From Parasedimentitalea psychrophila (lineage in GTDB: Bacteria > Pseudomonadota > Alphaproteobacteria > Rhodobacterales > Rhodobacteraceae): DNA of 64,000 nt. Of the stretch, positions 1-8,237 are shown piece after piece. Both the position numbers and the translations under genes were made by a program. Position 1 is the stretch's first letter. Each line of letters opens with the position of its first letter. The DNA is taken from positions 1,387,501-1,451,500 of the forward strand of contig NZ_CP127247.1 of NCBI RefSeq assembly GCF_030285785.1, given 5' to 3'. Under the pieces are notes generated by a model that was not told the origin of the DNA, searched no databases, and saw nothing but the letters and a program-made list of their open reading frames with translations.

Positions 1-1
1 C

Positions 2-703
2 ATTCTGTCGGACGTCATCGGCGACGATCTGCGCGCCATTGCATCCGGGCCCAGTGTCGGCCCCATCGGCAGCCGGGCTCAGGCGCGAGAAAGGATGCAG
101 CGTGCGGGCATCTGGCAAGCCATGCCAGCGGCAGTGCGGACGCATCTGAATGCGACAGACACTGCCAGTGGAGCGACCCCCAAAGCCAGCAACACTCTGA
201 TCGGATCAAATCGGCACAGCCTGCAGGCAATGCTGGATGCCGCCATAGGCTGGGATGCTCAACTGGTCAGCGACACATTGGTCGGCGACGTAGAGCATGC
301 CGCACAGTCCGTTGTCGACGCGGCTCTTGCCGCCCCATCCGACCGGCCCATCGCATTGGTTTTTGGCGGAGAGACCACCGTGCAAATAAAAGGCAGCGGC
401 TTGGGTGGCCGCAATCAAGAACTGGCGCTAAGAGTTGCCAAACTGGCGGCCGAGCAACTGACCGGCAATTGGCTGTTCCTGTCCGGCGGCACCGATGGTC
501 GCGATGGCCCAACACAGGCTGCCGGCGGCATCGTTACCCCCGATACCTGGGTCCAGATCCGCAACAGCGGTGCAGATCCTGACGCCCTGCTGGACAACAA
601 CGACAGCAACACTGCCCTGGCCGCAGCGGATGCGTTGCTGACCATCGGCGGCACCGGAACCAATGTGGCGGATGTGCAGGTCTTCCTGCGGCGTCCGGGT
701 TAA
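2..703 (+). CDS. Glycerate 2-kinase (MOFRL/GckA family), 5'-truncated by the window edge
   Basis: Only the C-terminal 233 residues are visible; the reading frame is open from base 2. The first residues read ILSDVIGDDLRAIASGPS, the conserved GckA/TtuD linker segment. The C-terminal MOFRL domain carries the family signature GGTDGRDGP followed by AAGG, and ends with GGTGTNVADVQV. This family phosphorylates D-glycerate to 2-phosphoglycerate using ATP in the cytosol and links hydroxypyruvate/tartronate or serine metabolism to glycolysis. The gene ends about 100 bases before the convergent hpaR gene and is probably unrelated to the hpa cluster. The family call is secure; whether it is gckA or ttuD cannot be decided without the upstream neighbours. 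Confidence 0.9.
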   Translation: MLSDVIGDDLRAIASGPSVGPIGSRAQARERMQRAGIWQAMPAAVRTHLNATDTASGATPKASNTLIGSNRHSLQAMLDAAIGWDAQLVSDTLVGDVEHAAQSVVDAALAAPSDRPIALVFGGETTVQIKGSGLGGRNQELALRVAKLAAEQLTGNWLFLSGGTDGRDGPTQAAGGIVTPDTWVQIRNSGADPDALLDNNDSNTALAAADALLTIGGTGTNVADVQVFLRRPG

Positions 704-720
704 CAAAAAATCCGCACAGG

Positions 721-742
721 TTTCTTTTTGCTAAAAATACTC
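721..742 (-). repeat. Copy 1 of dispersed 3'-end motif (GAGTATTTTTAGC family)
   Basis: Read on the minus strand this is GAGTATTTTTAGCAAAAAG followed by AAA. It lies in the convergent gap between the glycerate kinase gene and hpaR, about 60 bases beyond the hpaR stop codon. Related copies occur at 14091, 14138, 19252, 26471, 29306 and 40108. It contains a short TTTTT-GCT-AAAAA inverted repeat but no GC-rich stem, so it is not a classical terminator. Confidence 0.7.
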
Positions 743-801
743 AATCCACCACTGGCACCACAACGCAACAGTGGCGGACCCAGCCCTTCAGCAGTCACAG
801 G

Positions 802-1236
802 TTACAGCTTGATCCGATCCAACTCGTTCAACAGATCCAATAGCGCCTCATAGCGATCCTCGCCCATTTCGGCGCGTGTTTTGGCCACCAGCACCAGACT
901 GGCCTCCAGATTATTGGCAATGACCGCTTCGCCACCCGAGGTGATGGTGATCACCTGCTTGCGCCGGTCCTGCTTGTCCCGCGTGCGGCTGATCATCTTC
1001 TTGTCTTCCAGCTTTTGCAGGATCCGGGTCAGGCTGGGCAACAAAAGACAGGCCTGTTCGGCGATCTGGGTCGGGTCAATGGCACCGCTTTCCTGCACCA
1101 CCCGCAACACCCGCCATTGTTGTTCCGTCAGATCCACATCACTCAGCAATGCGCGGATGGGCCCCATCACCCGCTCGCGAGCACGCAGCAGGGCAATTGG
1201 CAAAGATCGGTTGGTTGTCGGCAGAGCTGTTGTCAT
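802..1236 (-). CDS. hpaR: HpaR, MarR-family repressor of the homoprotocatechuate operon
   Basis: 144 residues, the usual size for MarR/HpaR. The winged helix spans about residues 35-110, with the recognition region PTQIAEQACLLLPSLTRILQKLE and a basic wing TRDKQDRRKQVITIT. HpaR proteins repress the hpa meta-cleavage genes and are released by the aromatic substrate. The gene is divergent from hpaF with a 113-base AT-rich gap, the standard arrangement for a repressor controlling itself and the operon. Two TAATTAT-containing sites lie at either end of this gap. The assignment rests on sequence type plus context. Confidence 0.9.
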   Translation of the reverse strand: MTTALPTTNRSLPIALLRARERVMGPIRALLSDVDLTEQQWRVLRVVQESGAIDPTQIAEQACLLLPSLTRILQKLEDKKMISRTRDKQDRRKQVITITSGGEAVIANNLEASLVLVAKTRAEMGEDRYEALLDLLNELDRIKL

Positions 1237-1237
1237 A

Positions 1238-1338
1238 ACTAATTATCACCTCACCGGACCATAAAGGCAATTGCCGCCGTCAAAATTCCAACATTGACCC
1301 ACCATCAACAAATTGCTACACAAGTTAAGTAATTATTC
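1238..1338. promoter_or_regulatory. hpaR-hpaF divergent promoter region with two candidate HpaR sites
   Basis: The AT-rich gap between the divergent genes has two copies of TAATTAT, at 1240-1246 (beside the hpaR start) and 1330-1336 (14 bases before hpaF). Each sits in a weak palindrome (ACTAATTATC and AAGTAATTATTC). One site near each start codon would suit a repressor acting on both promoters. This is a candidate only; no -35/-10 pair is clear. Confidence 0.35.
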
Positions 1339-1349
1339 GGATTGTACTG

Positions 1350-1748
1350 ATGCCACACATCTCACTGGACTATTCCGCCAATCTGGAGCTCTGCGTTGAC
1401 ATGGCATCCCTGTGCGACACCCTGCGCTGCGCCGCCATCAACACCGGCAGCTTTCCGGTTGCCGGGGTGCGGGTTCGCGCCTTTGCCGCAACCCATGTCT
1501 CGATCGCTGACGGTGCGGCAAAGCACGGCTACATCGATATATCCGTGCGGCTTCGCGGCGGCCGCGATCTAGAGACCAGACAGCGCGCCACCCAAGAAAT
1601 TTTTGACGCCGCCCGTGAGTTTCTGGCGCCGGCACTGCAACAGCACTCGATCGCCCTGTCGCTGGAAATGCGCGACATAGATCCGGCACTTGCGCCAAAA
1701 TGCGGCACCATCCGCGATCACCTGCCAAAGGTTGACCAAAATGACTGA
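1350..1748 (+). CDS. hpaF: 5-carboxymethyl-2-hydroxymuconate delta-isomerase
   Basis: 132 residues, matching the CHMI/HpaF family (about 125-130). It starts MPHISLDYS; the proline after the initiator methionine is the tautomerase catalytic base. In the homoprotocatechuate pathway it isomerises 5-carboxymethyl-2-hydroxymuconate to 5-oxo-pent-3-ene-1,2,5-tricarboxylate in the cytosol. It is the first gene of the operon and overlaps the start of hpaE by 8 bases, implying translational coupling. The 3' segment is less conserved in my reading, but length, start and context agree. Confidence 0.9.
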   Translation: MPHISLDYSANLELCVDMASLCDTLRCAAINTGSFPVAGVRVRAFAATHVSIADGAAKHGYIDISVRLRGGRDLETRQRATQEIFDAAREFLAPALQQHSIALSLEMRDIDPALAPKCGTIRDHLPKVDQND

Positions 1749-3252
1749 GCTGAGCACAAACATCGCCAAGCTGAACGGATATCTGGAGCGGTTCCGCCAG
1801 ACCGGCATTTTGAACCTGATCGCAGGGGAAAGCCGCCCGGCGTTGTCAGGCGCGGTTTTCAACACCCTGTCGCCCACCGATGAAAGCGTCATTTGCAGCG
1901 TTGCACAGGGTGGCAGCGCTGACATCGACGCCGCCGCTCAGGCCGCCAAGGAGGCCTTCCCAGCCTGGCGCGACATGGCCGCGCCTGAGCGCAAGAAGAT
2001 CCTGATCCGCATCGCCGAAGGCATCGAAGCCCGCGCCGAGGAAATCGCTTTTTGCGAATGCTGGGACACCGGGCAGGCGCTGCGGTTCATGTCCAAGGCG
2101 GCGCTGCGCGGGGCCGAGAATTTTCGCTACTTTGCCGATCAGGTGACCGCAGCCCGCGACGGCAAAAATCTGCAATCGCCCAGCCTGATGAATGTCACAA
2201 CGCGGGTGCCGATTGGCCCGGTGGGGGTGATCACCCCGTGGAACACACCCTTCATGCTGTCGACCTGGAAGATTGCCCCGGCGCTGGCCGCAGGTTGTAC
2301 GGTGGTGCACAAGCCCGCCGAATTCAGCCCGCTAACCGCCCGCATTCTGGCCGAAATCGCCCATCAGGCGGGTCTGCCCGCAGGGGTGTGGAACCTGGTC
2401 AACGGCTTTGGCGAGGAGGCCGGCAAACGGTTGACCGAACATCCGGCCATCAAGGCCATCGCCTTTGTCGGTGAAAGCCGCACCGGCAGCCTGATCACCA
2501 AGCAGGGGGCTGACACGCTGAAGCGGATGCATCTGGAACTGGGCGGCAAGAACCCGGTGGTGGTGTTTGACGATGCCGATCTGGAGCGCGCACTGGATGC
2601 CGTCATCTTCATGATCTATTCGATCAACGGCGAACGCTGCACCTCGTCGTCGCGGCTGTTGGTGCAGGATACGATTGCCGAGCAGTTTCAGGCGCGGCTG
2701 GTGGAGCGGGTCAACAGGATCCGCGTTGGCCACCCGCTGGACCCCAAAACCGAGGTCGGGCCGCTGATCGCGCAGGAACATTTCGACAAGGTGACGTCAT
2801 ATTTCGAGATCGCCAAACAGGACGGCGCCACCATAGCGGCCGGCGGTGAACGCCTAGGGAGCAGCGGCTATTTCGTGCGCCCCACCCTGTTCACCAATGC
2901 CAATAACAAGATGCGCATCGCCCAGGAGGAAATCTTTGGCCCGGTGCTGACGGCGATCACCTTTGCCACCGAAGAAGAGGCACTTTCGATCGCTAATGAC
3001 AGCCAATACGGGCTGACCGGCTACGTTTGGACCAATGACCTGACCCGGGCGCTGCGGTTTACCAACCATCTTGAGGCTGGGATGATCTGGGTGAACTCTG
3101 AGAACGTCCGCCACCTGCCAACCCCGTTTGGCGGCGTCAAAGCCAGCGGTATTGGCCGCGATGGCGGCGACTGGAGCTTTGATTTCTATATGGAGCAAAA
3201 GCACATCGGCTTTGCTCTGGGGCAGCATAAAATCCCGCGCCTCGGCGCGTGA
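1741..3252 (+). CDS. hpaE: 5-carboxymethyl-2-hydroxymuconate semialdehyde dehydrogenase
   Basis: 503 residues, aldehyde dehydrogenase superfamily. The NAD-binding segment PWNTPFMLSTWKIAPALAAG, the catalytic glutamate in ELGGKNP (Glu266) and the nucleophile in GERCTSSSR (Cys300) are all present. It oxidises the semialdehyde made by HpaD ring cleavage to 5-carboxymethyl-2-hydroxymuconate with NAD+. The ATG at 1741 is chosen because the family start lies near MTELS and it overlaps the end of hpaF. It is followed by hpaD after 52 bases. Confidence 0.95.
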   Translation: MTELSTNIAKLNGYLERFRQTGILNLIAGESRPALSGAVFNTLSPTDESVICSVAQGGSADIDAAAQAAKEAFPAWRDMAAPERKKILIRIAEGIEARAEEIAFCECWDTGQALRFMSKAALRGAENFRYFADQVTAARDGKNLQSPSLMNVTTRVPIGPVGVITPWNTPFMLSTWKIAPALAAGCTVVHKPAEFSPLTARILAEIAHQAGLPAGVWNLVNGFGEEAGKRLTEHPAIKAIAFVGESRTGSLITKQGADTLKRMHLELGGKNPVVVFDDADLERALDAVIFMIYSINGERCTSSSRLLVQDTIAEQFQARLVERVNRIRVGHPLDPKTEVGPLIAQEHFDKVTSYFEIAKQDGATIAAGGERLGSSGYFVRPTLFTNANNKMRIAQEEIFGPVLTAITFATEEEALSIANDSQYGLTGYVWTNDLTRALRFTNHLEAGMIWVNSENVRHLPTPFGGVKASGIGRDGGDWSFDFYMEQKHIGFALGQHKIPRLGA

Positions 3253-3264
3253 CGGACATTTGGA

Positions 3265-3280
3265 AAACGCGCAAGCGTTT
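3265..3280 (+). other. Small hairpin with GCAA tetraloop between hpaE and hpaD
   Basis: AAACGC-GCAA-GCGTTT forms a perfect 6-bp stem capped by a GNRA-type tetraloop, 24 bases upstream of the hpaD start codon and before its AGGAG-like ribosome site. No T-run follows, so it is not a terminator. An mRNA-stability or processing role is possible. Confidence 0.4.
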
Positions 3281-3304
3281 CAACTCTTTGAGGAGATAGA
3301 GACC

Positions 3305-4159
3305 ATGGGAGAAATTGTTCTCGCCGCCAAAGTGACCCATGTTCCGACCATGCTGATGTCGGAGCAAGAGGGTCCCATCAAAGGCAAGCGTCAGGCCGCC
3401 ATTGACGGGCACTATGAGATCGCGCGCCGGGCTAAGGAACTGGGTGCCGATACCGTGGTGATCTGTGACACCCACTGGATGATCAACGCCGGTTTCCACA
3501 TCAACGCGAACTCGCATTTCAAAGGCCTATTCACCTCCTCCGAGTTTCCGCAGTTCATTCAGGACATGCCCTATGACTACGAGGGCAACCCGGATCTGGG
3601 CGATGCGATTGCTAGAATCGCATCCGACAAGGGCGCCTATACGCTGTCCCACCATCTGGACAGTCTGGAACTGGAATATGGCTCGCTGGTGCCGATGCGT
3701 TTCATGAGCCGCAAGCACAAGATGAAAGTGGTCTCAGTCGCGGCCTGGTGCAATACCCACGACCACGATGAAAGCCGCCTGATGGGCGAGGCGATCCGCG
3801 AAGCTGTCGAAGCCTCGGACAGCAAAGTTGCGCTGATCGCCTCTGGTTCGCTGTCGCACAAGATGTTCTCGAACAAGGACTACGGCCCCAAGAACGGCAC
3901 CTTCAACATCGCCTCGGAATTCAACCGTCAGATGGATCTGCGGGTTCTGGACATGTGGAAGAACGGCGACCACGCCACCTTTCTGAAGATGCTGCCGGAA
4001 TATTCCGATCAGTGCTGTGGCGAAGGCGCCATGCATGACACAGCCATGCTATATGGCGCGCTTGGATGGGACAGCTATTCAGGCCGCTGCGAGGTTGTCA
4101 CCGAATACTTCCCCAGTTCGGGCACCGGCCAGACCAATGTCATTTTCCCGGTCCAGTAG
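3305..4159 (+). CDS. hpaD: 3,4-dihydroxyphenylacetate 2,3-dioxygenase (class III extradiol, LigB type)
   Basis: 284 residues, the usual HpaD length. The N-terminus MGEIVLAAKVTHVPTM holds the first conserved metal histidine region; CDTHWMINAGFHINA and the SLSHKM and GEGAMHDTAM segments match the LigB-type extradiol dioxygenase fold. It cleaves homoprotocatechuate between C2 and C3 with O2 and Fe(II), giving 5-carboxymethyl-2-hydroxymuconate semialdehyde for HpaE. The start at 3305 has a GAGGAG ribosome site about 12 bases ahead. It is the committed step of the operon. Confidence 0.95.
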   Translation: MGEIVLAAKVTHVPTMLMSEQEGPIKGKRQAAIDGHYEIARRAKELGADTVVICDTHWMINAGFHINANSHFKGLFTSSEFPQFIQDMPYDYEGNPDLGDAIARIASDKGAYTLSHHLDSLELEYGSLVPMRFMSRKHKMKVVSVAAWCNTHDHDESRLMGEAIREAVEASDSKVALIASGSLSHKMFSNKDYGPKNGTFNIASEFNRQMDLRVLDMWKNGDHATFLKMLPEYSDQCCGEGAMHDTAMLYGALGWDSYSGRCEVVTEYFPSSGTGQTNVIFPVQ

Positions 4160-4189
4160 CTTCGGTAATAAAAGCGCATAAATTGAAGA

Positions 4190-4235
4190 GCTGCATTCGA
4201 ACCAGCGTGGAATGCAGCCCGTGCAATAAGCACGG
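4190..4235 (+). promoter_or_regulatory. Two tandem hairpins in the hpaD-decarboxylase gap
   Basis: Hairpin 1 pairs GCTGCATTC (4190-4198) with GAATGCAGC (4210-4218) around an 11-base loop. Hairpin 2 immediately follows: CCGTGC (4219-4224), loop AATAA, GCACGG (4230-4235). Both stems are perfect. They end 16 bases before the decarboxylase ATG, just ahead of an AGAGGA ribosome site. There is no poly-T tail, so a leader or processing structure is more likely than a terminator. Confidence 0.55.
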
Positions 4236-4251
4236 AGCAGAGGATAAGAGC

Positions 4252-5664
4252 ATGAAATGGAATGAATTTTCCGAGTGGGGCCGCAAGGTCGCGGATTGGG
4301 CACAAGATTACCACCTGACCGTTGGGGACCGTCCGGTGCGCGCCCAGACCGAACCAGGCGAGGTGCTGAACGCGCTTCCGGTTGCGCCACCGGAAGCGCC
4401 CGAAACCATGGACAAGATCTTTCAAGATTTCGAAGAGATTGTGATGCCGGGCATCACCCATTGGCAGCACCCGCGATTCTTTGCCTATTTTGCCGCCAAT
4501 GCCTCGCCTCCGTCTGTATTGGCCGAGTTTCTGACCAGCGCGCTGGCACCGCAATGCATGTTGTGGCAGACCTCGCCCGCGGCGACCGAGATGGAAACCC
4601 GGATGATGGACTGGCTGCGCCAGTCGCTGGACCTGCCGGATGGCTTTGCCGGCGTCATTCAGGATTCGGCCTCCTCGGCCACCCTGGCTGCAGTGTTGAC
4701 CATGCGCGAAAAGGCGCTGGACTGGCAGGGCAACCAGCAGGGGCTGTTTGCACAGAAACCGCTACGGATCTATTGCTCCTCCGAGGTGCATACCTCTGTG
4801 GATCGCGCCATCTGGGTGGCGGGCATTGGCCAGCAGAACCTGATCCGTATTCCGATCAAGGGCGATTGGCGCGGCATGGATCCCGTGGCCCTAGAGACCG
4901 CAATAAAGGCGGATCTGGCGGCGGGCCTACAGCCGGCCGGGGTGATCCTCTGCGTTGGCGGCACCGGCACCGGCGCAACCGACCCGATTGCCGACTGTCT
5001 GGATGTGGCAGAGAAATATGATCTCTATTCTCATGTTGATGCGGCCTGGGCCGGCTCGGCGATGATCTGCCCGGAATACCGCCACTACTGGCCGGGAATT
5101 GAGCGCGCAGATTCCATCGTGTTCAACCCGCATAAATGGCTGGGCGTGCAGTTCGACTGCTCGGCGCATTTCCTGAAGGCCCCCGACGATCTGGTGCGCA
5201 CACTGGCGATCCAACCGGAATACCTGAAAACCCACGGCAAAGACGGTATTATCAATTACTCGGAATGGTCGGTGCCGCTGGGGCGGCGTTTTAGGGCGCT
5301 GAAGATCTGGTTTGTTCTGCGCACTTATGGGCTGGAAGGGCTGCGCAACCGGTTGCGCGACCACATCAACTGGTCAAATTCGCTGCATGACAGGCTGGCC
5401 GCCACGGCGGATTTTGAAATCGTCACCCCGCCGATGTGGTCGCTGTGGAGCTTTCGCTATGCGCCCAACGGCGTGGCTGATCTGGATGATCTGAACCTGC
5501 GGCTGGTCAATGCGATCAACGATGATGGCCGCATCTACCTGACCCAGACCCGCGTTGACGGAGATCTGGTGATCCGCTTTCAGGCCGGTCAGTTTGAGAC
5601 CACCAAAGACGATGTCATGATGGCCCATGAGGTGATCACAGAAATTGCCAAGGGACTGTCATAA
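4252..5664 (+). CDS. PLP-dependent aromatic-L-amino-acid decarboxylase (group II), inside the hpa operon
   Basis: 470 residues, typical of group II decarboxylases (DOPA/tyrosine/tryptophan decarboxylase). It has THWQHPRFFAYF near the N-terminus, HVDAAWAGSAMICPEYR around the PLP aspartate, and the PLP-lysine motif NPHKW (Lys295). The family removes the carboxyl group of L-DOPA, tyrosine, phenylalanine or tryptophan to give amines. Its stop codon shares a base with the hpaG start (TAATG), so it is cotranslated with the catabolic genes. I infer it feeds the pathway from an aromatic amino acid such as DOPA via the amine; substrate specificity cannot be read from sequence. A start at 4252 is supported by AGAGGA upstream. 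Confidence 0.88.
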   Translation: MKWNEFSEWGRKVADWAQDYHLTVGDRPVRAQTEPGEVLNALPVAPPEAPETMDKIFQDFEEIVMPGITHWQHPRFFAYFAANASPPSVLAEFLTSALAPQCMLWQTSPAATEMETRMMDWLRQSLDLPDGFAGVIQDSASSATLAAVLTMREKALDWQGNQQGLFAQKPLRIYCSSEVHTSVDRAIWVAGIGQQNLIRIPIKGDWRGMDPVALETAIKADLAAGLQPAGVILCVGGTGTGATDPIADCLDVAEKYDLYSHVDAAWAGSAMICPEYRHYWPGIERADSIVFNPHKWLGVQFDCSAHFLKAPDDLVRTLAIQPEYLKTHGKDGIINYSEWSVPLGRRFRALKIWFVLRTYGLEGLRNRLRDHINWSNSLHDRLAATADFEIVTPPMWSLWSFRYAPNGVADLDDLNLRLVNAINDDGRIYLTQTRVDGDLVIRFQAGQFETTKDDVMMAHEVITEIAKGLS

Positions 5665-6542
5665 TGCGCTTTGCCACCTATACCGCCGAGGGCGAGACCT
5701 TTTACGGCGCGGTCAGTGACACAGGTATGAACTCTGGCATGATCGCCCTGTCGCCCGATTTTCCCCAGTGGCCTACGATGCGCGATGTGATCGCCGCCGA
5801 TGGGCTGAACAGGCTGGCAGAGGCCGCACAGGGCAAAGCCGTCAGCCACAGTGATTTCACCTATGAAATCCCGGTGCCCAACCCCGAAAAGATCCTCTGC
5901 GTTGGGGTGAATTTCCCTGACCGCAATGCGGAATACAAAGACGGGTCAGCCGCGCCCAAGCACATGTCGCTGTTCCCCCGGTTTGCGCGTTCCTTTACCG
6001 GAGCCAGCCGGCCGCTGATCCGGCCACCGGAAAACCACACGCTGGATTATGAGGGCGAAGTGGCAATTATCATCGGCAAGGGTGGCCGCCGCATCAAAGC
6101 TGAAGACGCCTATAATCACATCGCCGCCCTGACCCTGTGCAACGAGGGCACCATCCGCGACTGGGTGCGCCATGCCAAGTTCAACGTCACCCAAGGCAAG
6201 AACTGGGACAATTCAGGCGCCATCGGCCCCTGGCTGGTGCCCTTTACCGACGCGGCACAACTGGACGATGCCCGCATCCAGACCCGCGTCAACGGCGAGA
6301 CCCGCCAGGACGATACCCTAAACCGGATGATGTTCCCGATCCGCGAAGAGATCGCCTATATCTCAACCTTTACCACCCTGGTGCCCGGCGATACTATTAT
6401 CACCGGCACCCCAACAGGGGCCGGCGCGCGGTTTGATCCGCCGAAATACCTGGTGCCCGGCGATGTGGTCGAGGTTGAGGTCAAGGGCATCGGCATCCTG
6501 CGCAATACGGTTGAGGATGAGTTTGGCAAGGACGAGACATGA
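5664..6542 (+). CDS. hpaG: HpaG-type fumarylacetoacetate hydrolase family protein (OPET decarboxylase / HHDD isomerase)
   Basis: 292 residues with one FAH domain in the C-terminal two thirds: GVNFPDRNAEY, the metal-binding LDYEGEVAIIIGKGGR, NEGTIRDW and GTPTGAGARFDPPKYL. In enterobacteria HpaG is a fusion of two FAH domains doing decarboxylation and isomerisation; here there is only one. It probably decarboxylates 5-oxo-pent-3-ene-1,2,5-tricarboxylate to 2-hydroxy-hepta-2,4-dienedioate. The start overlaps the decarboxylase stop by one base and the end overlaps hpaH by four bases. The exact split of the two activities is uncertain. Confidence 0.88.
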   Translation: MRFATYTAEGETFYGAVSDTGMNSGMIALSPDFPQWPTMRDVIAADGLNRLAEAAQGKAVSHSDFTYEIPVPNPEKILCVGVNFPDRNAEYKDGSAAPKHMSLFPRFARSFTGASRPLIRPPENHTLDYEGEVAIIIGKGGRRIKAEDAYNHIAALTLCNEGTIRDWVRHAKFNVTQGKNWDNSGAIGPWLVPFTDAAQLDDARIQTRVNGETRQDDTLNRMMFPIREEIAYISTFTTLVPGDTIITGTPTGAGARFDPPKYLVPGDVVEVEVKGIGILRNTVEDEFGKDET

Positions 6543-7339
6543 CCCCGCAGCAACACGCCGAGGCGGCTGAGGCGCTGTTTCAGGCGGAAATCACTGGTCA
6601 GCAATCCGGGCTGCTGTCTTTGCGGTATCCCGGCATGACACTGGACGATGCCTATGCGGTACAAGCGGCGCTGGTGGCGCAAAAGCTGGCGTCGGGGCGG
6701 CGGCGGATCGGCTGGAAGATCGGTCTGACCAGTCGCGCTATGCAGGATGCACTCAAGATCGACACCCCGGACAGCGGTGTATTGCTGGACGACATGTTGT
6801 TTGAAACCGGCGCTGTGGTGCCCGCTAGCCGGTTCATTCAGCCCCGCGTTGAGGCCGAGATAGCGTTCATCATGAAGGCGCCGCTGGCAGCTGCCGATAT
6901 CACGCGCGCGGATGTTTTGATGGCAACCAAATGCGTGGCGCCGGCGCTGGAGATCCTCGATACCCGCATCCAGCGCGCCGACCCCGCAAGTGGCCAGGTG
7001 CGGATTGTCACCGATACCATCAGCGACAATGCGGCCAATGCCGGTATCGTTTTGGGACGTGAGCGCCATGCTGGGCAGGCCCATGATCTGCGCTGGACCG
7101 GTGCCATCGTTAGCCTCAATGGCACGGTTGAGGAAACCGGGCTGGCGGCTGGGGTGCTGAATGATCCGGTGACCTCGGTTTTGTGGCTGGCGCGGCGCAT
7201 GGCGACCTATGGACAACAGATCGAGGCCGGGGATATCGTCCTGTCAGGGTCGTTCATTCGCCCCATTGAATGCCCTCCGGGCGCTGAAATCTCAGCTGAT
7301 TTTGGCCCGTTTGGCTCTGTTGAAATCACATTTGCCTAA
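6539..7339 (+). CDS. hpaH: 2-oxo-hept-4-ene-1,7-dioate hydratase
   Basis: 266 residues, the normal HpaH length and the same fold as MhpD/DmpE hydratases. Recognisable segments are IGWKIGLTSRAMQ, FIQPRVEAEIAFIM (metal-binding glutamates) and LEILDTRIQ. It adds water to 2-oxo-hept-4-ene-1,7-dioate to give 4-hydroxy-2-oxoheptanedioate, the substrate of HpaI. It overlaps hpaG by an ATGA and is 13 bases from hpaI. Confidence 0.93.
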   Translation: MTPQQHAEAAEALFQAEITGQQSGLLSLRYPGMTLDDAYAVQAALVAQKLASGRRRIGWKIGLTSRAMQDALKIDTPDSGVLLDDMLFETGAVVPASRFIQPRVEAEIAFIMKAPLAAADITRADVLMATKCVAPALEILDTRIQRADPASGQVRIVTDTISDNAANAGIVLGRERHAGQAHDLRWTGAIVSLNGTVEETGLAAGVLNDPVTSVLWLARRMATYGQQIEAGDIVLSGSFIRPIECPPGAEISADFGPFGSVEITFA

Positions 7340-7352
7340 AAAGGGGTCTCCC

Positions 7353-8123
7353 ATGGCTGTTCCCACCAACCCATTCAAACAAGCCCTTGCCAATGGCGAG
7401 CGCCAGATCGGCTGCTGGCTCAGCTTTGCCGAGGCCCCGGCTGCGGAAATCATGGGCACTGCCGGCTTTGACTGGCTGGTCATTGATGGCGAGCACGGGC
7501 CCAATGACATCCGCTCTATCCGCGATCAGCTGATGGCGCTGCAGGCCTCGGACAGCCATGCGGTGGTTCGGGTGCCGGTGAGCGAGACATGGATTCTCAA
7601 ACAGGTGCTGGATGCTGGCGCGCAGACGGTGCTGGTGCCGATCATTGAAAGCGCCGAGCAAGCGCGCGAGGTGGTGCGGGCCTGCCAGTATCCACCACAT
7701 GGAACGCGGGGTGTTGGGGCAACCGCCGCACGGGCCACTGGGTTTGGGTCAGTCAGCGAGTATATCCAGACCGCCGATCAGCAGATCTGCGTGCTGTTGC
7801 AGGTGGAGAACCGGGCCGGGATTGCGGCGCTGGACGAAATCCTGACGGTTGAAGGCGTAGACGGAGTGTTCATCGGTCCGGCGGATCTGTCCACCGACAT
7901 GGGATTTCAAGGCAATGCGGCCCATCCGCAAGTGCGCCAGGTGATTGCCGATGCCCTGTCCAGGATTTCCGCCTCGGGCAAGGCGCCGGGCATTCTGGGC
8001 ATCAGCGAGGAGGCGACGCAATCTTATCTGGATATGGGAGCACAGTTTCTTGCCGTCGGTATCGACGTTTTGCTGCTGGTTCAATCAGCCCGCGCCCTGG
8101 CGGCGCATTGGAAGGCAAAATAG
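7353..8123 (+). CDS. hpaI: 4-hydroxy-2-oxoheptanedioate aldolase
   Basis: 256 residues, HpcH/HpaI class II aldolase family. Family segments are GCWLSFAEAPAAEI, FDWLVIDGEHGPND, VLVPIIESAEQA, GVGATAARATGFG and VFIGPADLSTDMG. It splits 4-hydroxy-2-oxoheptanedioate into pyruvate and succinate semialdehyde using a divalent metal, ending the pathway. An AAGGGG ribosome site precedes the ATG at 7353. It is the last gene of the operon; a hairpin terminator lies 68 bases downstream. Confidence 0.93.
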   Translation: MAVPTNPFKQALANGERQIGCWLSFAEAPAAEIMGTAGFDWLVIDGEHGPNDIRSIRDQLMALQASDSHAVVRVPVSETWILKQVLDAGAQTVLVPIIESAEQAREVVRACQYPPHGTRGVGATAARATGFGSVSEYIQTADQQICVLLQVENRAGIAALDEILTVEGVDGVFIGPADLSTDMGFQGNAAHPQVRQVIADALSRISASGKAPGILGISEEATQSYLDMGAQFLAVGIDVLLLVQSARALAAHWKAK

Positions 8124-8190
8124 CGACGGCCCAGCGGAACTGACGGGCGCCCAGGGAGCGGCCTGATAGCGATCTGGCACGCATAAGAAA

Positions 8191-8218
8191 AGGGGCTCTC
8201 TCTTGCGAGAAAGCCCCT
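8191..8218. terminator. Bidirectional hairpin terminator between hpaI and asd
   Basis: AGGGGCT (8191-8197) pairs with AGCCCCT (8212-8218). On the minus strand the stem is followed by TTTTCTTA, a good intrinsic terminator for asd. On the plus strand the following sequence is only weakly T-rich, so termination of the hpa operon is less certain. Confidence 0.7.
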
Positions 8219-8237
8219 CTTCAAACAAAGCCTTGGC

